A DNA stretch of 64,000 nucleotides, taken from Oscillospiraceae bacterium (GTDB lineage Bacteria > Bacillota > Clostridia > Oscillospirales > Acutalibacteraceae). Below, in pieces: positions 34,630-42,806 of the stretch (position 1 is its first letter; each line of letters begins with the position of its first letter). The position numbers and the translations under genes are program-made. The stretch spans positions 33,339-97,338 of the forward strand of contig JAISXG010000002.1 in NCBI GenBank assembly GCA_031270605.1, in the 5' to 3' direction. Under the pieces are notes generated by a model. It searched no databases. It saw only the letters and a program-made list of their open reading frames with translations, and had not been told where the DNA came from.

Positions 34630-35001
34630 TCAGGTGGTGTAAAGCAGGATTTTATTGTTGATCTCACGCACCGTTTCTTCGTCCAGCTCTCCAAGCAGCG
34701 TAATCGCGCTCTCGCGCGCCGTGCGTTCGCAAACGCCCATGCTGCCCACAAAATACCGGCTGAGCCGCCGCAGACGGTCAGCGTAGATTTCGGCAAGCTG
34801 GGCGCCCTGCTCCGTCAACATCACGAAGGAATAGCGCTCTTTTGTGATCAACGCCATTTTTTCCAGCTGCAAAAGCATCCTGTGCACGCTGGGCCTTGAA
34901 ACATTCATCTTCTCCGCAATCTCATTTGAGCGGAGCTTTCCGTCCGTCGCAATTTCCCGCATGGCAAGCAGATAGCGAATCTGCGCTGACGACAGCTTCA
35001 T
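34630..35001 (-). CDS. DtxR-like regulator lacking recognisable metal ligands
   Basis: A 123-residue winged-helix protein with the DtxR/MntR-type HTH SNEIAEKMNVSRPSVHRMLLQLEKMALI. The following dimerisation helices resemble DtxR (YFVGSMGVCERTARESAITLLGELDEETVREI), but the Cys/Met-x-x-Glu-His ligand set seen as ACRIEH in the intact paralogue at 38474 is absent. It may respond to something else or act constitutively. The start is ATG 35001 behind AAAGGAG. It lies between the feo operon terminator and the ABC pair, and the operator box separates it from the latter. MarR-type annotation is possible. Confidence 0.75.
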   Translation of the reverse strand: MKLSSAQIRYLLAMREIATDGKLRSNEIAEKMNVSRPSVHRMLLQLEKMALITKERYSFVMLTEQGAQLAEIYADRLRRLSRYFVGSMGVCERTARESAITLLGELDEETVREINNKILLYTT

Positions 35002-35034
35002 TTTCGGGACACTCCTTTCCGGATGGAGCAAATT

Positions 35035-35084
35035 TAAAAAAAACCGCGTTGCCGGAAAGGCGCGGACTTCGCGCCTTTCCGGCA
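35035..35084 (-). terminator. Terminator of the feo operon
   Basis: A perfect 15-bp stem (35050-35064 with 35070-35084, 5-base loop); on the - strand it runs into eight T residues (35035-35043). Confidence 0.92.
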
Positions 35085-35093
35085 TGCGGTACG

Positions 35094-35270
35094 TTATTTT
35101 TCTTTGTGGCACACAGACGAGGCGGGGCAGCCCCCGCAGGCGTCGCCGCAGCTGCAGACCGCGCCTTTTTTCTTATCTCTTCTGAGCTTCACAATGATCA
35201 GAACCACCGCCAGCACAACAAGCGCGGCCACGATAATGGTGGAAAGATTTTCTGTCAAGAACGCAAGCAT
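35094..35270 (-). CDS. FeoB-associated Cys-rich membrane protein
   Basis: A 58-residue protein. One membrane segment (residues ~8-27) is followed by a basic stretch and a C-terminal Cys cluster (CSCGDACGGCP ... CH). This matches the small FeoB-associated proteins found after feoB in many Firmicutes and thought to assist iron uptake, perhaps by binding Fe(II) or an Fe-S cluster. A strong AAGGAGG precedes the ATG, which is 13 bases after the feoB stop; the operon terminator follows the stop by nine bases. Confidence 0.88.
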   Translation of the reverse strand: MLAFLTENLSTIIVAALVVLAVVLIIVKLRRDKKKGAVCSCGDACGGCPASSVCHKEK

Positions 35271-35282
35271 AACGAACCCTCC

Positions 35283-37691
35283 TTATGCTTTCAGGCTTTT
35301 GCTTTTTTTGTTTCTCAAATCATGTTTTTTGGCCGGACGGAACAGAAGGAAAAGGAATCCGGCGAATACGAGCAATGCGGCTGCGGTGCCGAAACCGAAA
35401 GAGCCGGCCGTGAACAGGAGCGTGAACTGATAAACGCAGAGCGCCACCGCATAAGCAAGAACCGTCTGGTAACCAATGGCGATCCATGTCCATTTCGCGC
35501 TGTTCATTTCGCGCTTGATTGCGCCGATAGCGGCAAAACAGGGCGCGCAGAGCAGGTTGAACACAAGGAACGAATATGCAGCCGCGCCGCTGAAGCTTGA
35601 GGCCAGTGTGCCCCAAATCTCCGCGCCGTCTTCCGCCACTTCCGCGAAACCGTACAGCACGCCGAAGGTGCCGACGACGTTCTCCTTCGCGACAAGGCCT
35701 GTGATCGCGGCAACGGCGGCCTGCCAGTGACCCCAACCGAGCGGTGCGAAAATCCAGGCAATCGCGCCGCCGATGACGGACAGGAAGCCGTCATTGAGAT
35801 CCTCGACCATCACGAACTTGCCGTCGACAAAACCGAAGCTCATGAGGAACCACACGACGATTGCGGAAAGCAGGATGATGGTTCCCGCTTTTTTGATGAA
35901 AGACCAGCCGCGCTCCCACATGCTGCGCAGCACATTGCCGACAGTCGGCATATGATAAGCGGGAAGCTCCATGACAAAGGGAGCCGGGTCGCCCGCAAAG
36001 ATGCGGGATTTTTTAAGAATAATGCCGGAGGTAACGATCGCGACAATACCGACAAAGTAAGCGCTGGGCGCAACCCACCACGCGCCGTTGAACAGCGCGC
36101 CCGCGATCAGGGCAATGATGGGCAGCTTCGCGCCGCAGGGGATAAAGGTCGTGGTCATGATCGTCATTCTGCGGTCGCGTTCGTTTTCAATCGTGCGCGA
36201 GGCCATAATGCCGGGCACGCCGCAGCCCGTTCCGATGAGAATCGGAATGAAGGATTTGCCCGAAAGGCCGAACTTGCGGAAGATACGGTCCATAATGAAC
36301 GCGATGCGCGCCATATAGCCGCAGGCCTCAAGGAACGCGAGGAACAGGAACAGCACCAGCATCTGCGGCACGAAGCCGAGCACGGCGCCGACGCCGCCGA
36401 CGATACCGTCAAGAATCAAACCGTTGAGCCAGTCAGCCGTGCCCAATTTCTCAAGGCCGCTCTCCACAAGAACAGGAATACCGGGCACCCACGCGCCGTA
36501 ATCGGCGGGGTCGGGCTCTTCCACTTCTGCGGCGGCGTTATATATGGCAAAATCCACGGGGATCGTTTCCGAAACCTCTCCGTCTTCATCATATAAATAA
36601 GCGGTGGCTTTCAGGTCAACCGCCTCCGCCGGGTCAACACCGTTTTCTTCAGCGGCTTCTTCAAAAGCGCCGACAATCGCGTCCGCTTTTTCAAACTCAC
36701 CGAGAACCTCTTCATAAGCCGAGGAACCGATGCCAAGGAAATGGAAGCCGTCGCCGAACACGCCGTCGTTCGCCCAGTCCGTCGCCCACGTGCCCACGGT
36801 CGTGACGGAAATATAATACACAAGGAACATCACAACCGCAAAAATCGGAAGCGCGAGCCAGCGGTTGGTGACAATGCGGTCAATTTTATCGGAAGGAGTC
36901 AGCTTCCCCTTGCTATTCTTTGTGTAACAGGATTTTATAACAGAGGAAATATATACATAACGCTCGTTTGTGATAATGCTTTCCGCGTCGTCGTCCATCG
37001 CGTTTTCCACTTCTTCGATGACGGAATCCACGGCGGGAACCGTTTTCATCCGTTCCGCGATTTTTGCGTCGCGCTCAAACAGCTTAACGGCAAAGAAGCG
37101 TTTTTGCTCCTCGGGGATATCCGCGCCGAGCCGGGATTCGATTTTTTCCAAGGCCGCCTCCACGGCGCCGTCAAATTTATGTACGGATTTCATTTTTGTT
37201 TTTGCATTAGCCGCGCTCACGGCTCTTTGCGCTGCGTCCGTAATGCCGGTGCCCTTGAGCGCCGAGATCGTGACAACCTCGCACCCGAGCGCGGAAGAAA
37301 GCTTTTTAATATCGATCTTATCGCCGTTTTTGTTGACGACGTCCATCATATTAACGGCGATCACGACCGGAATGCCAAGCTCAAGCAGCTGCGTCGTTAA
37401 ATAGAGGTTGCGCTCAATGTTCGTCCCGTCCACAATATTCAAAATCGCGTCCGGGCGTTCAGTGATCAGATAATTCCTCGAAACAACCTCTTCGAGCGTG
37501 TATGGGGAAAGGGAATAAATACCCGGCAAGTCCATAATGACAACGTCTTTATTCCCTTTTAATTTACCTTCTTTTTTCTCCACGGTTACGCCGGGCCAGT
37601 TTCCCACAAACTGGTTGGAACCGGTCAGCGCGTTAAACAATGTGGTTTTGCCGCTGTTCGGGTTTCCGGCGAGCGCTATTTTAATTGACAT
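35283..37691 (-). CDS. feoB: Ferrous iron transporter FeoB
   Basis: An 802-residue Fe(II) transporter. The N-terminal G-protein has GNPNSGKTT (G1), DLPGIYSL (G3) and NMMD (G4); a helical GDI-like region follows to ~residue 280, then the membrane domain with Gate motifs (ACGYMARIAFIMD; GCGVPGIMASRT). Between the first two membrane segments is an unusually long acidic loop of about 100 residues (around EKADAIVGAFEEAAEENG). The start is ATG 37691 with GGGAGG eight bases upstream; GTG at 37694 is an alternative. A DtxR-type box lies 27 bases upstream. Confidence 0.96.
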   Translation of the reverse strand: MSIKIALAGNPNSGKTTLFNALTGSNQFVGNWPGVTVEKKEGKLKGNKDVVIMDLPGIYSLSPYTLEEVVSRNYLITERPDAILNIVDGTNIERNLYLTTQLLELGIPVVIAVNMMDVVNKNGDKIDIKKLSSALGCEVVTISALKGTGITDAAQRAVSAANAKTKMKSVHKFDGAVEAALEKIESRLGADIPEEQKRFFAVKLFERDAKIAERMKTVPAVDSVIEEVENAMDDDAESIITNERYVYISSVIKSCYTKNSKGKLTPSDKIDRIVTNRWLALPIFAVVMFLVYYISVTTVGTWATDWANDGVFGDGFHFLGIGSSAYEEVLGEFEKADAIVGAFEEAAEENGVDPAEAVDLKATAYLYDEDGEVSETIPVDFAIYNAAAEVEEPDPADYGAWVPGIPVLVESGLEKLGTADWLNGLILDGIVGGVGAVLGFVPQMLVLFLFLAFLEACGYMARIAFIMDRIFRKFGLSGKSFIPILIGTGCGVPGIMASRTIENERDRRMTIMTTTFIPCGAKLPIIALIAGALFNGAWWVAPSAYFVGIVAIVTSGIILKKSRIFAGDPAPFVMELPAYHMPTVGNVLRSMWERGWSFIKKAGTIILLSAIVVWFLMSFGFVDGKFVMVEDLNDGFLSVIGGAIAWIFAPLGWGHWQAAVAAITGLVAKENVVGTFGVLYGFAEVAEDGAEIWGTLASSFSGAAAYSFLVFNLLCAPCFAAIGAIKREMNSAKWTWIAIGYQTVLAYAVALCVYQFTLLFTAGSFGFGTAAALLVFAGFLFLLFRPAKKHDLRNKKSKSLKA

Positions 37692-37717
37692 CACACATTC
37701 CTCCCATGATTCCGTTG

Positions 37718-37743
37718 TTTTGGTTAGTCTAAACTAACCAAAA
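37718..37743. promoter_or_regulatory. DtxR-type operator upstream of feoB
   Basis: A perfect 11-bp inverted repeat TTTTGGTTAGT-4-ACTAACCAAAA between feoA and feoB, giving feoB its own point of control. Confidence 0.85.
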
Positions 37744-37786
37744 GTCGTTTAATTTGCAGAGAAGCATTTTCTCTGCTTTTTGCACC

Positions 37787-38008
37787 CTATTCGATCTCAA
37801 TCATTTCCGCGTCCGCCTTGCGCAGCGAAAGCTCGTAGCCGCGTACGGTAACTTCCACAGGGTCGCCCAGCGGCGCAACCTTGCGCACGAAAATTTCCGT
37901 GCCCCTAGTGATGCCCATGTCCATGATCCGGCGCTTCACGGGCCCTTCGCCATGCAGCTTTACCGCGGTCACACGGCTGCCCGGCCTGGCCTCTCTCAAA
38001 GTCCGCAT
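37787..38008 (-). CDS. feoA: FeoA SH3-like protein (first copy upstream of feoB)
   Basis: A 73-residue FeoA with the SH3-like beta pattern: MRTLREARPGSRVTAVKLHGEG, KRRIMDMGITRGTEIFVRKVAPLGDPVEVTVRGYELSLRK. FeoA acts in the cytoplasm with FeoB. AAAGGAG lies just before the ATG. It is 44 bases upstream of the feoB operator. Confidence 0.93.
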   Translation of the reverse strand: MRTLREARPGSRVTAVKLHGEGPVKRRIMDMGITRGTEIFVRKVAPLGDPVEVTVRGYELSLRKADAEMIEIE

Positions 38009-38067
38009 AAAAAATCTCCTTTCGGCATTTCTGTACTATTAAACATTTGCTTTTAATGGATCAAACG

Positions 38068-38280
38068 CTAAACCATAATTTTATTTGCCATCTCTCGGCT
38101 GATGGCGATTCTTGACTCCTTGACGTTGACGATGATGTTGCCGTTGTTTTCTGAAATCACGGTCACATTTCCGCCCGCGACAAAACCGAGGCTTTCAAGA
38201 AAACGCCGGATATCCTCTTTTCCGCCGACTTTTTTAATGAAATTCACTTCACCGCATTTTGCCATTGTCAAAGGCATCAT
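38068..38280 (-). CDS. feoA: FeoA-like protein (second copy)
   Basis: A 70-residue FeoA paralogue: LTMAKCGEVNFIKKVGGKEDIRRFLESLGFVAGGNVTVISENNGNIIVNVKESRIAISREMANKI. It differs from its neighbour by a Cys in MAKCG and shorter loops. Two tandem FeoA proteins before FeoB are common in Clostridia. Start choice is between adjacent ATG codons at 38280 and 38277 behind GAGGGG. It is the first gene of the operon; two operator boxes overlap its promoter region. Confidence 0.9.
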   Translation of the reverse strand: MMPLTMAKCGEVNFIKKVGGKEDIRRFLESLGFVAGGNVTVISENNGNIIVNVKESRIAISREMANKIMV

Positions 38281-38331
38281 CAACACCCCTCACCTTATCA
38301 TATTACTCTGCCCGCACAGGCGTGCAAACAA

Positions 38332-38349
38332 GGTTAGACTTCTCTAACC
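38332..38349. promoter_or_regulatory. DtxR-type operator, proximal to feoA
   Basis: GGTTAGA-4-TCTAACC, a perfect 7-bp inverted repeat in the divergent region between feoA and the DtxR-family gene. Confidence 0.75.
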
Positions 38350-38356
38350 AATATAA

Positions 38357-38374
38357 GGTTAGCACATACTAACT
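38357..38374. promoter_or_regulatory. DtxR-type operator, imperfect copy
   Basis: GTTAG-6-CTAAC with outer mismatches. It lies between a - strand TTGACA (38379-38384) and the expected -10, so binding would block the feo promoter. It is also ~38 bases upstream of the - 35 of the divergent regulator gene, allowing autoregulation. Confidence 0.65.
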
Positions 38375-38411
38375 GTCTTGTCAAGCTATTTGTAAAAAAA
38401 TTTCTCAAAAA

Positions 38412-38440
38412 TTGCAATTTTTATTTTGCTGTGGTATGAT
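38412..38440 (+). promoter_or_regulatory. Promoter of the DtxR-family regulator gene
   Basis: TTGCAA (38412-38417), 17-base spacer, TATGAT (38435-38440), about 34 bases before the TTG start. Confidence 0.65.
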
Positions 38441-38473
38441 GGAATCAGAAAATTGATTAAAGGAGATGATAGT

Positions 38474-38842
38474 TTGAAAATTCAGGAATCGGCGGAGAAC
38501 TATCTTGAAACCATATTGGTGCTGTCTCAAAGGCATCCCCCGGTGCGCTCCATCGATATTGTCAATGAACTTGAATATACAAAGCCCAGCGTCAGCGTGG
38601 CCATGAAAAACCTGCGCGAAAGCGGGCATATTGAAATGGACCATGACGGCTATATTACCCTAACAGAAAAAGGCCGCGCGGTGGCCGAAGCCGTTTATGA
38701 GCGGCACACGCTGTTCACCAGCTGGCTCATGGCTTTGGGCGTTGACAAAAACGTCGCGGCCGAAGACGCCTGCCGCATTGAGCATGTGCTCAGTGTAGAA
38801 AGCTTTGAGGCGCTCAAAAAACATATCGGCGATTTTTTATAA
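38474..38842 (+). CDS. DtxR/MntR-family metal-dependent repressor
   Basis: A 122-residue regulator: winged HTH (SIDIVNELEYTKPSVSVAMKNLRESGHIE), wing (DHDGYITLTEKG), and the metal-binding dimerisation domain with an intact ACRIEHVLS ligand motif. It lacks the C-terminal SH3 domain of long DtxR proteins. It is divergent from the feo operon with operator boxes between, so it is the likely repressor of feoAAB and of the ABC pair; Fe(II) is the likelier effector, Mn(II) possible. The start is a TTG at 38474, eight bases after AAGGAG. Confidence 0.9.
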   Translation: MKIQESAENYLETILVLSQRHPPVRSIDIVNELEYTKPSVSVAMKNLRESGHIEMDHDGYITLTEKGRAVAEAVYERHTLFTSWLMALGVDKNVAAEDACRIEHVLSVESFEALKKHIGDFL

Positions 38843-38911
38843 CACTATTTGCAGTGAGTAGCCTATGCGCTATTTCTTAAAATTATAGCGTTTTCGACAC
38901 AAAAAAAGAAC

Positions 38912-38946
38912 GGGGTTGCCATGGCTTATGGCAACCCCATTTTTGT
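38912..38946. terminator. Bidirectional terminator
   Basis: An 11-bp stem GGGGTTGCCAT / ATGGCAACCCC (38912-38922, 38928-38938) with a T-run on the + side and an A-run (38901-38907) on the other. It serves the regulator gene and the convergent exoprotein gene. Confidence 0.92.
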
Positions 38947-38986
38947 GACCAAAGGCTATTGTGCGCTGGTTTCTTTGCTCATGCTT

Positions 38987-41257
38987 TTATTTTTTGAATG
39001 TCTGCAGCTTTGCCGAAACACGCAGGATGGTTCTTGCATCTGAGGCGGCGAGAGCGCCGTTTTGGTCCGCGTCGCAGGCGAGGGCCTGCCATGCCGTGGT
39101 GCCTTTTTCCAGCTTTGCGGAGCAGCGCAGGGCATAGCGCGCGTCTGCCGCCGTGACCCTGCCGTCGCCGTCCGTGTCACCTGTGAGAATGACGGTGCAT
39201 CTGTCAACAATCTTGCCATTTTTCGTGAGCGTGACGGACGCGCCGCTGCCGACGGGTGTATCGCCCGAGAGGGCCTTGCCGTTTTTATCTTTCAGAACGA
39301 GTCCCTGTGTTTGAGCGAGAGCGAGCAGCTGTGCTGCGCTCATCGGCTCATAGAGCAGAACGCCTTGCGGAATGTCGGTCTTTTGAATAATATCAACTTT
39401 TTCAGAAGAGGAGAATGAGATTTCTGCGTTCTCAAGCTTTGGAACAGCGCGTGTTTCAGCTTTGCCGCAAACTGAACAGGTGCGCTCCTCCTTGCCCTCT
39501 TTTTCGGTGGTGGGCGATACGGTAGCCTTCCATTCACTGAAGGTATGCGTGTGTGACCAGACAGCATATAGGTCTATTTCCTTATTCAGAGTATAGTTTG
39601 CGCCGGAAGTATAGGTTGCTGATGTGGCGTTTGGGTTCTCACTCCAGCCTTGGAAAACATAACCGTTCTTTGTAGGATTTGTGCCGCTCAGCTTTAAATC
39701 AATCCCATATATCTTTGTTTGTTTTGCAGGTGCGCCGGAGCCACCGTTAGCGTTGTAATAAATGGAAAAATCCTGACGAATCAGAGAAAAGCGTTGGGCA
39801 TCGGTACCATTGTCAATGTGCTGTATAACCGGAGTGCCATTCCATGTGCCATTACTGTGGATATCTAAGCAACTACCTGAACGCAGGCTAACGAATTTAT
39901 AATAGCCGTCACCGGTATCCAGCACATACCATCTTTGGTTGTCTGTACCAAGATTTGTCCATTGGACGATTGGCGTTCCGTTAGAAAGGTTCGCATTGAT
40001 TACATCAAGTGCTTTGCCACTGTGTTTTGCTGTGCAAATGTATGTCCCGTCACTTTGCCGCTCAAAATAAAAAAGTTGATCCCACGCAAGTCCGGGGGCG
40101 TTGCCATTTCCATCCTCATACAAAATGACATTCGCGCCATTTTCGCTGCCGTGTGCCGCTGAAATATATTTTCCGGAGGTTTTGTGCTGTATCGCATAAT
40201 ATCCATTAGTGAGAGTGGAGGATGCCGCATAGGCCGGCTTTACTTCAATTTGAAAACGCTCCCAGCCAAGATTACTGCCGTCTCCAACAGGTTGGGTGTT
40301 TGTCACATTGAGGTCTAAATATTGGCTTTCCATTTTAGTGGACATATAATTTCCCGTTGATTTCACACGCAAAAAGTAGTAACCATTCGCGTCATTGCGA
40401 TAGATGCGGAAAAGAGAATCATTTGTCAACATGTTATCGGAGACAGAGGCTCTGGCCGAACTTGCTCCTCGTGCTTTCAGCCACGCTCCATTCGCCGCTG
40501 AATTTAACGTGACATCTCCGGTCCATACCCCATTCACGGTGTAGGGATACACCGTGAATTCTTCGGCTTTTCCTTTGCTGTTGCTCAAAAACAGTATGTT
40601 TCCGGTACCTGTGGGGTCACTGTTATAGGCATATTTGCCCCCTGCTTGAATTGATTTGATATAAATTGTTTTTGTTATGGACATATAGGCAAAAGAAATT
40701 GTCACATCGGTAAAGCCGGGCGGGGGGGTGGGGTAGGAGGGAGGCGCAGCGGGGGTGTTTTCAAATTTAGGCCGAATAACACACGAGTAGGCACTTGACG
40801 TAGTGTTTTTTACAACTTTGTAACCAAATCCAGCTCCTTGTTCAATGACTATACGCTGATAGGCGGTAGCGGAAAGAGCAATTTGGACATGACCATATTG
40901 CCAGTCTGAACCACCAACAGCAGGCCCTTGTACAATGATGTCGCCCGGTTGCGGGATAAAACCATCATAGTAGGTAATCCTCTGCCAACCGGATGGCAAG
41001 GTATTATATCTATATGCTTCCGCATTTCCTCCTACAGGGCTAACTCCAATATGTTTATAGTAATAGAGAATAAGATCTACGCATTGAGCGCCATATGCTC
41101 CATCATAATCCAACGATTTCCCAACTTGGTTTTCTGCCCAAGAAACTGCATTTGCCTGCGTAAGAGCGCTGACTATAGGATATGGTAAAATAGTAACAAC
41201 TAATATCACAGTAATTACCATTGTCAGCATGCGCCAAATTTTATTTTTGTGATACAT
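38987..41257 (-). CDS. Secreted CHAP/ricin-B/InlB-repeat/dockerin exoprotein
   Basis: A 756-residue exported protein. A signal peptide (~1-32) is followed by a CHAP-type amidase domain (~33-165: GAYGAQCVDLILYYY with the Cys, YGHVQIAL with the His). A long region of beta repeats includes at least one ricin-B/RICIN-like carbohydrate-binding trefoil (~350-490; repeated QxW motifs such as NQRWYVL and AQRFSLI). Then come an InlB B-repeat (YNANGGSGAP ... FQGWSENPNA), a Cys-x-x-Cys segment and a type I dockerin at the C-terminus with two Ca-binding loops (DTDGDGRVTAADA, DADQNGALAASDA). The start is ATG 41257 behind AAAAGGGG. It is a likely cell-wall hydrolase docked to a cohesin scaffold. Confidence 0.87.
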   Translation of the reverse strand: MYHKNKIWRMLTMVITVILVVTILPYPIVSALTQANAVSWAENQVGKSLDYDGAYGAQCVDLILYYYKHIGVSPVGGNAEAYRYNTLPSGWQRITYYDGFIPQPGDIIVQGPAVGGSDWQYGHVQIALSATAYQRIVIEQGAGFGYKVVKNTTSSAYSCVIRPKFENTPAAPPSYPTPPPGFTDVTISFAYMSITKTIYIKSIQAGGKYAYNSDPTGTGNILFLSNSKGKAEEFTVYPYTVNGVWTGDVTLNSAANGAWLKARGASSARASVSDNMLTNDSLFRIYRNDANGYYFLRVKSTGNYMSTKMESQYLDLNVTNTQPVGDGSNLGWERFQIEVKPAYAASSTLTNGYYAIQHKTSGKYISAAHGSENGANVILYEDGNGNAPGLAWDQLFYFERQSDGTYICTAKHSGKALDVINANLSNGTPIVQWTNLGTDNQRWYVLDTGDGYYKFVSLRSGSCLDIHSNGTWNGTPVIQHIDNGTDAQRFSLIRQDFSIYYNANGGSGAPAKQTKIYGIDLKLSGTNPTKNGYVFQGWSENPNATSATYTSGANYTLNKEIDLYAVWSHTHTFSEWKATVSPTTEKEGKEERTCSVCGKAETRAVPKLENAEISFSSSEKVDIIQKTDIPQGVLLYEPMSAAQLLALAQTQGLVLKDKNGKALSGDTPVGSGASVTLTKNGKIVDRCTVILTGDTDGDGRVTAADARYALRCSAKLEKGTTAWQALACDADQNGALAASDARTILRVSAKLQTFKK

Positions 41258-41294
41258 GAAAAAACCCCTTTTGGTAAAAACTATCTTTTTATAC

Positions 41295-41323
41295 AAAATA
41301 ACATGGTCTGTATGTGTTGTCAA
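41295..41323 (-). promoter_or_regulatory. Promoter of the dockerin exoprotein gene
   Basis: On the - strand: consensus TTGACA (41318-41323), 17-base spacer, TATTTT (41295-41300), 38 bases before the ATG. Confidence 0.75.
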
Positions 41324-41497
41324 GAAGTTTGTTTTATGTATATGAAAAAACCATTATGGGTTATGTAAGCTTATATTGTTTTGCCGTATTGACTTTGGAG
41401 AGCGGAACGGCTATCATGGTTTTGGTTGGTTTTAATACTAAACCCCCATAAACATAGGGACAAAAAGGTATAAATGTGGTATAATGATGTGGGAGTG

Positions 41498-41701
41498 ATG
41501 GAAATACCGAAAACACATCAATTTACACAGGAACAGTACAAGGAAGTTATGTAAGAAATAAAAGAAGTCAAAGGTGCAGCTGTGCGAAAAAAGCTTATTT
41601 GGTTTGAAAAATCAGGCCACTCGCCGCAGTTTGAAGAGCCTGCCGAATGGATGCGGCAGTTTTTGCGGTGCATAAAGAACGTCTTGAAGCCGGCGGACTG
41701 A
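41498..41701 (+). pseudogene. Remnant of an alpha/beta hydrolase gene
   Basis: In one frame, an ATG at 41498 reads 18 codons to an in-frame TAA (41552-41554) and then continues through KKLIWFEKSGHSPQFEEP to a TGA at 41699. That segment matches the C-terminal catalytic-His region of alpha/beta hydrolases such as proline iminopeptidases; the rest of the enzyme is missing. Upstream, a TATAAT-like box is present near 41479. The stretch 41258-41497 otherwise holds only the exoprotein promoter. Confidence 0.55.
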
Positions 41702-41738
41702 CGAGAAACGGGAAGGCATATACGCCGCAATTAAAAAA

Positions 41739-41775
41739 GGGATTGCCGTCACGCTGAGGCAATCCCTTTTTCGTT
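41739..41775. terminator. Bidirectional terminator after spoIID-like gene and remnant
   Basis: A 9-bp stem GGGATTGCC / GGCAATCCC (41739-41747, 41758-41766) with T-run on the + side and A-run before it. Confidence 0.85.
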
Positions 41776-41780
41776 TCGTT

Positions 41781-42806
41781 TTATTCCATAGTGGCAATGG
41801 AAACCCCTGTGTAGTAGTGCTTGATGATATCCTCATAGCTCGAGCCCTGCCGGGCCATGTAGTCCGCGCCGTACTGGCTCATGCCCACGCCGTGGCCGTA
41901 GCCCGAAACCTGAAAGGTGAAGGTGCCGTCGTCGTCATAGCTCACCGAAAAGGTGGGGCTGCGCAATGAAAAGGCCTCGCGCACCTGCGTGCCGGTCAGC
42001 TCCTTGCCGCCGATCGCGACCGAAAGCACCGTGCCCGACTCGCTCAGCTTTGTCTTGCCCACCCATTTCGCAGGGTCGTCGCCCAACTTTACGCCGCTGA
42101 TTTTTTTTGCGATTTCAGCAAACTGTTTTTCTGTGAGCATGGTCGTGGTCGAAAACTGCGGTGAAAGCACATCCCCCTCGCTTTCGGCGGACACAAGATA
42201 CGGGTAAGTGCTACCGCCCCAAATGTTTTCGGCCTTTTCTGTTTTGCCCGAGCTGATGGCGTGGAACACAGCCACAATCGGCTCGTCTTCATACACGATC
42301 ATCTTGCCCGCGACCGCGTCCACATCCGCGGCGATTTTATCATAATATGCCGCGAACTGATCACCCCAGCGCTCCTTCATCTGCCCGACGCTCATATAGG
42401 CCTGGTGCACCCGGCTGTCGGTGCTGACATGCGCGCCTTTGAGGGAGGCCGTGGGTTTTTTTTCTTCCTCCCGGATTTTGCGCACGGCATAGGTAAAACA
42501 GGCGAGCGCCTGCGCTTTTAACGCTTCGTCGTGATAAGAAGCCGGCATCTCCGCCGCGACCGCGCCGATAATATAGTCGCGCATGTGCAAAACGGAAACC
42601 TCGCCGGTTTCCGCGTCCAGAATCGCGATTTCATCAACACTGTATCCCTCCGGTGCCTGCGGGGGGTTGGTCGTCTCCTGCGAGCCGGTCGAGGGCTCCG
42701 TTATGTCCGCGCCGTCCTTTTTTTCATAGGCCATCAAAGGGATCACCGTCATTGCCAGCGTCACGCAGATACAAAGAATTGAAAATATTTTCATGAGAAT
42801 CGACAT
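41781..42806 (-). CDS. spoIID: SpoIID-family peptidoglycan lytic transglycosylase
   Basis: A 341-residue membrane-anchored protein with an N-terminal hydrophobic anchor (~7-26), a Pro/Thr-rich linker and the SpoIID domain: MRDYIIGAVAAEMPASY, where Glu86 corresponds to the catalytic Glu, ALKAQALACFTYAV, and the C-terminal GYGHGVGMSQYGADYMA. SpoIID works with SpoIIP and SpoIIM to strip glycan strands during forespore engulfment. No SpoIIQ neighbour is seen. No strong ribosome site precedes ATG 42806; ATG 42794 is an alternative. Supports a sporulating lineage. Confidence 0.9.
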   Translation of the reverse strand: MSILMKIFSILCICVTLAMTVIPLMAYEKKDGADITEPSTGSQETTNPPQAPEGYSVDEIAILDAETGEVSVLHMRDYIIGAVAAEMPASYHDEALKAQALACFTYAVRKIREEEKKPTASLKGAHVSTDSRVHQAYMSVGQMKERWGDQFAAYYDKIAADVDAVAGKMIVYEDEPIVAVFHAISSGKTEKAENIWGGSTYPYLVSAESEGDVLSPQFSTTTMLTEKQFAEIAKKISGVKLGDDPAKWVGKTKLSESGTVLSVAIGGKELTGTQVREAFSLRSPTFSVSYDDDGTFTFQVSGYGHGVGMSQYGADYMARQGSSYEDIIKHYYTGVSIATME

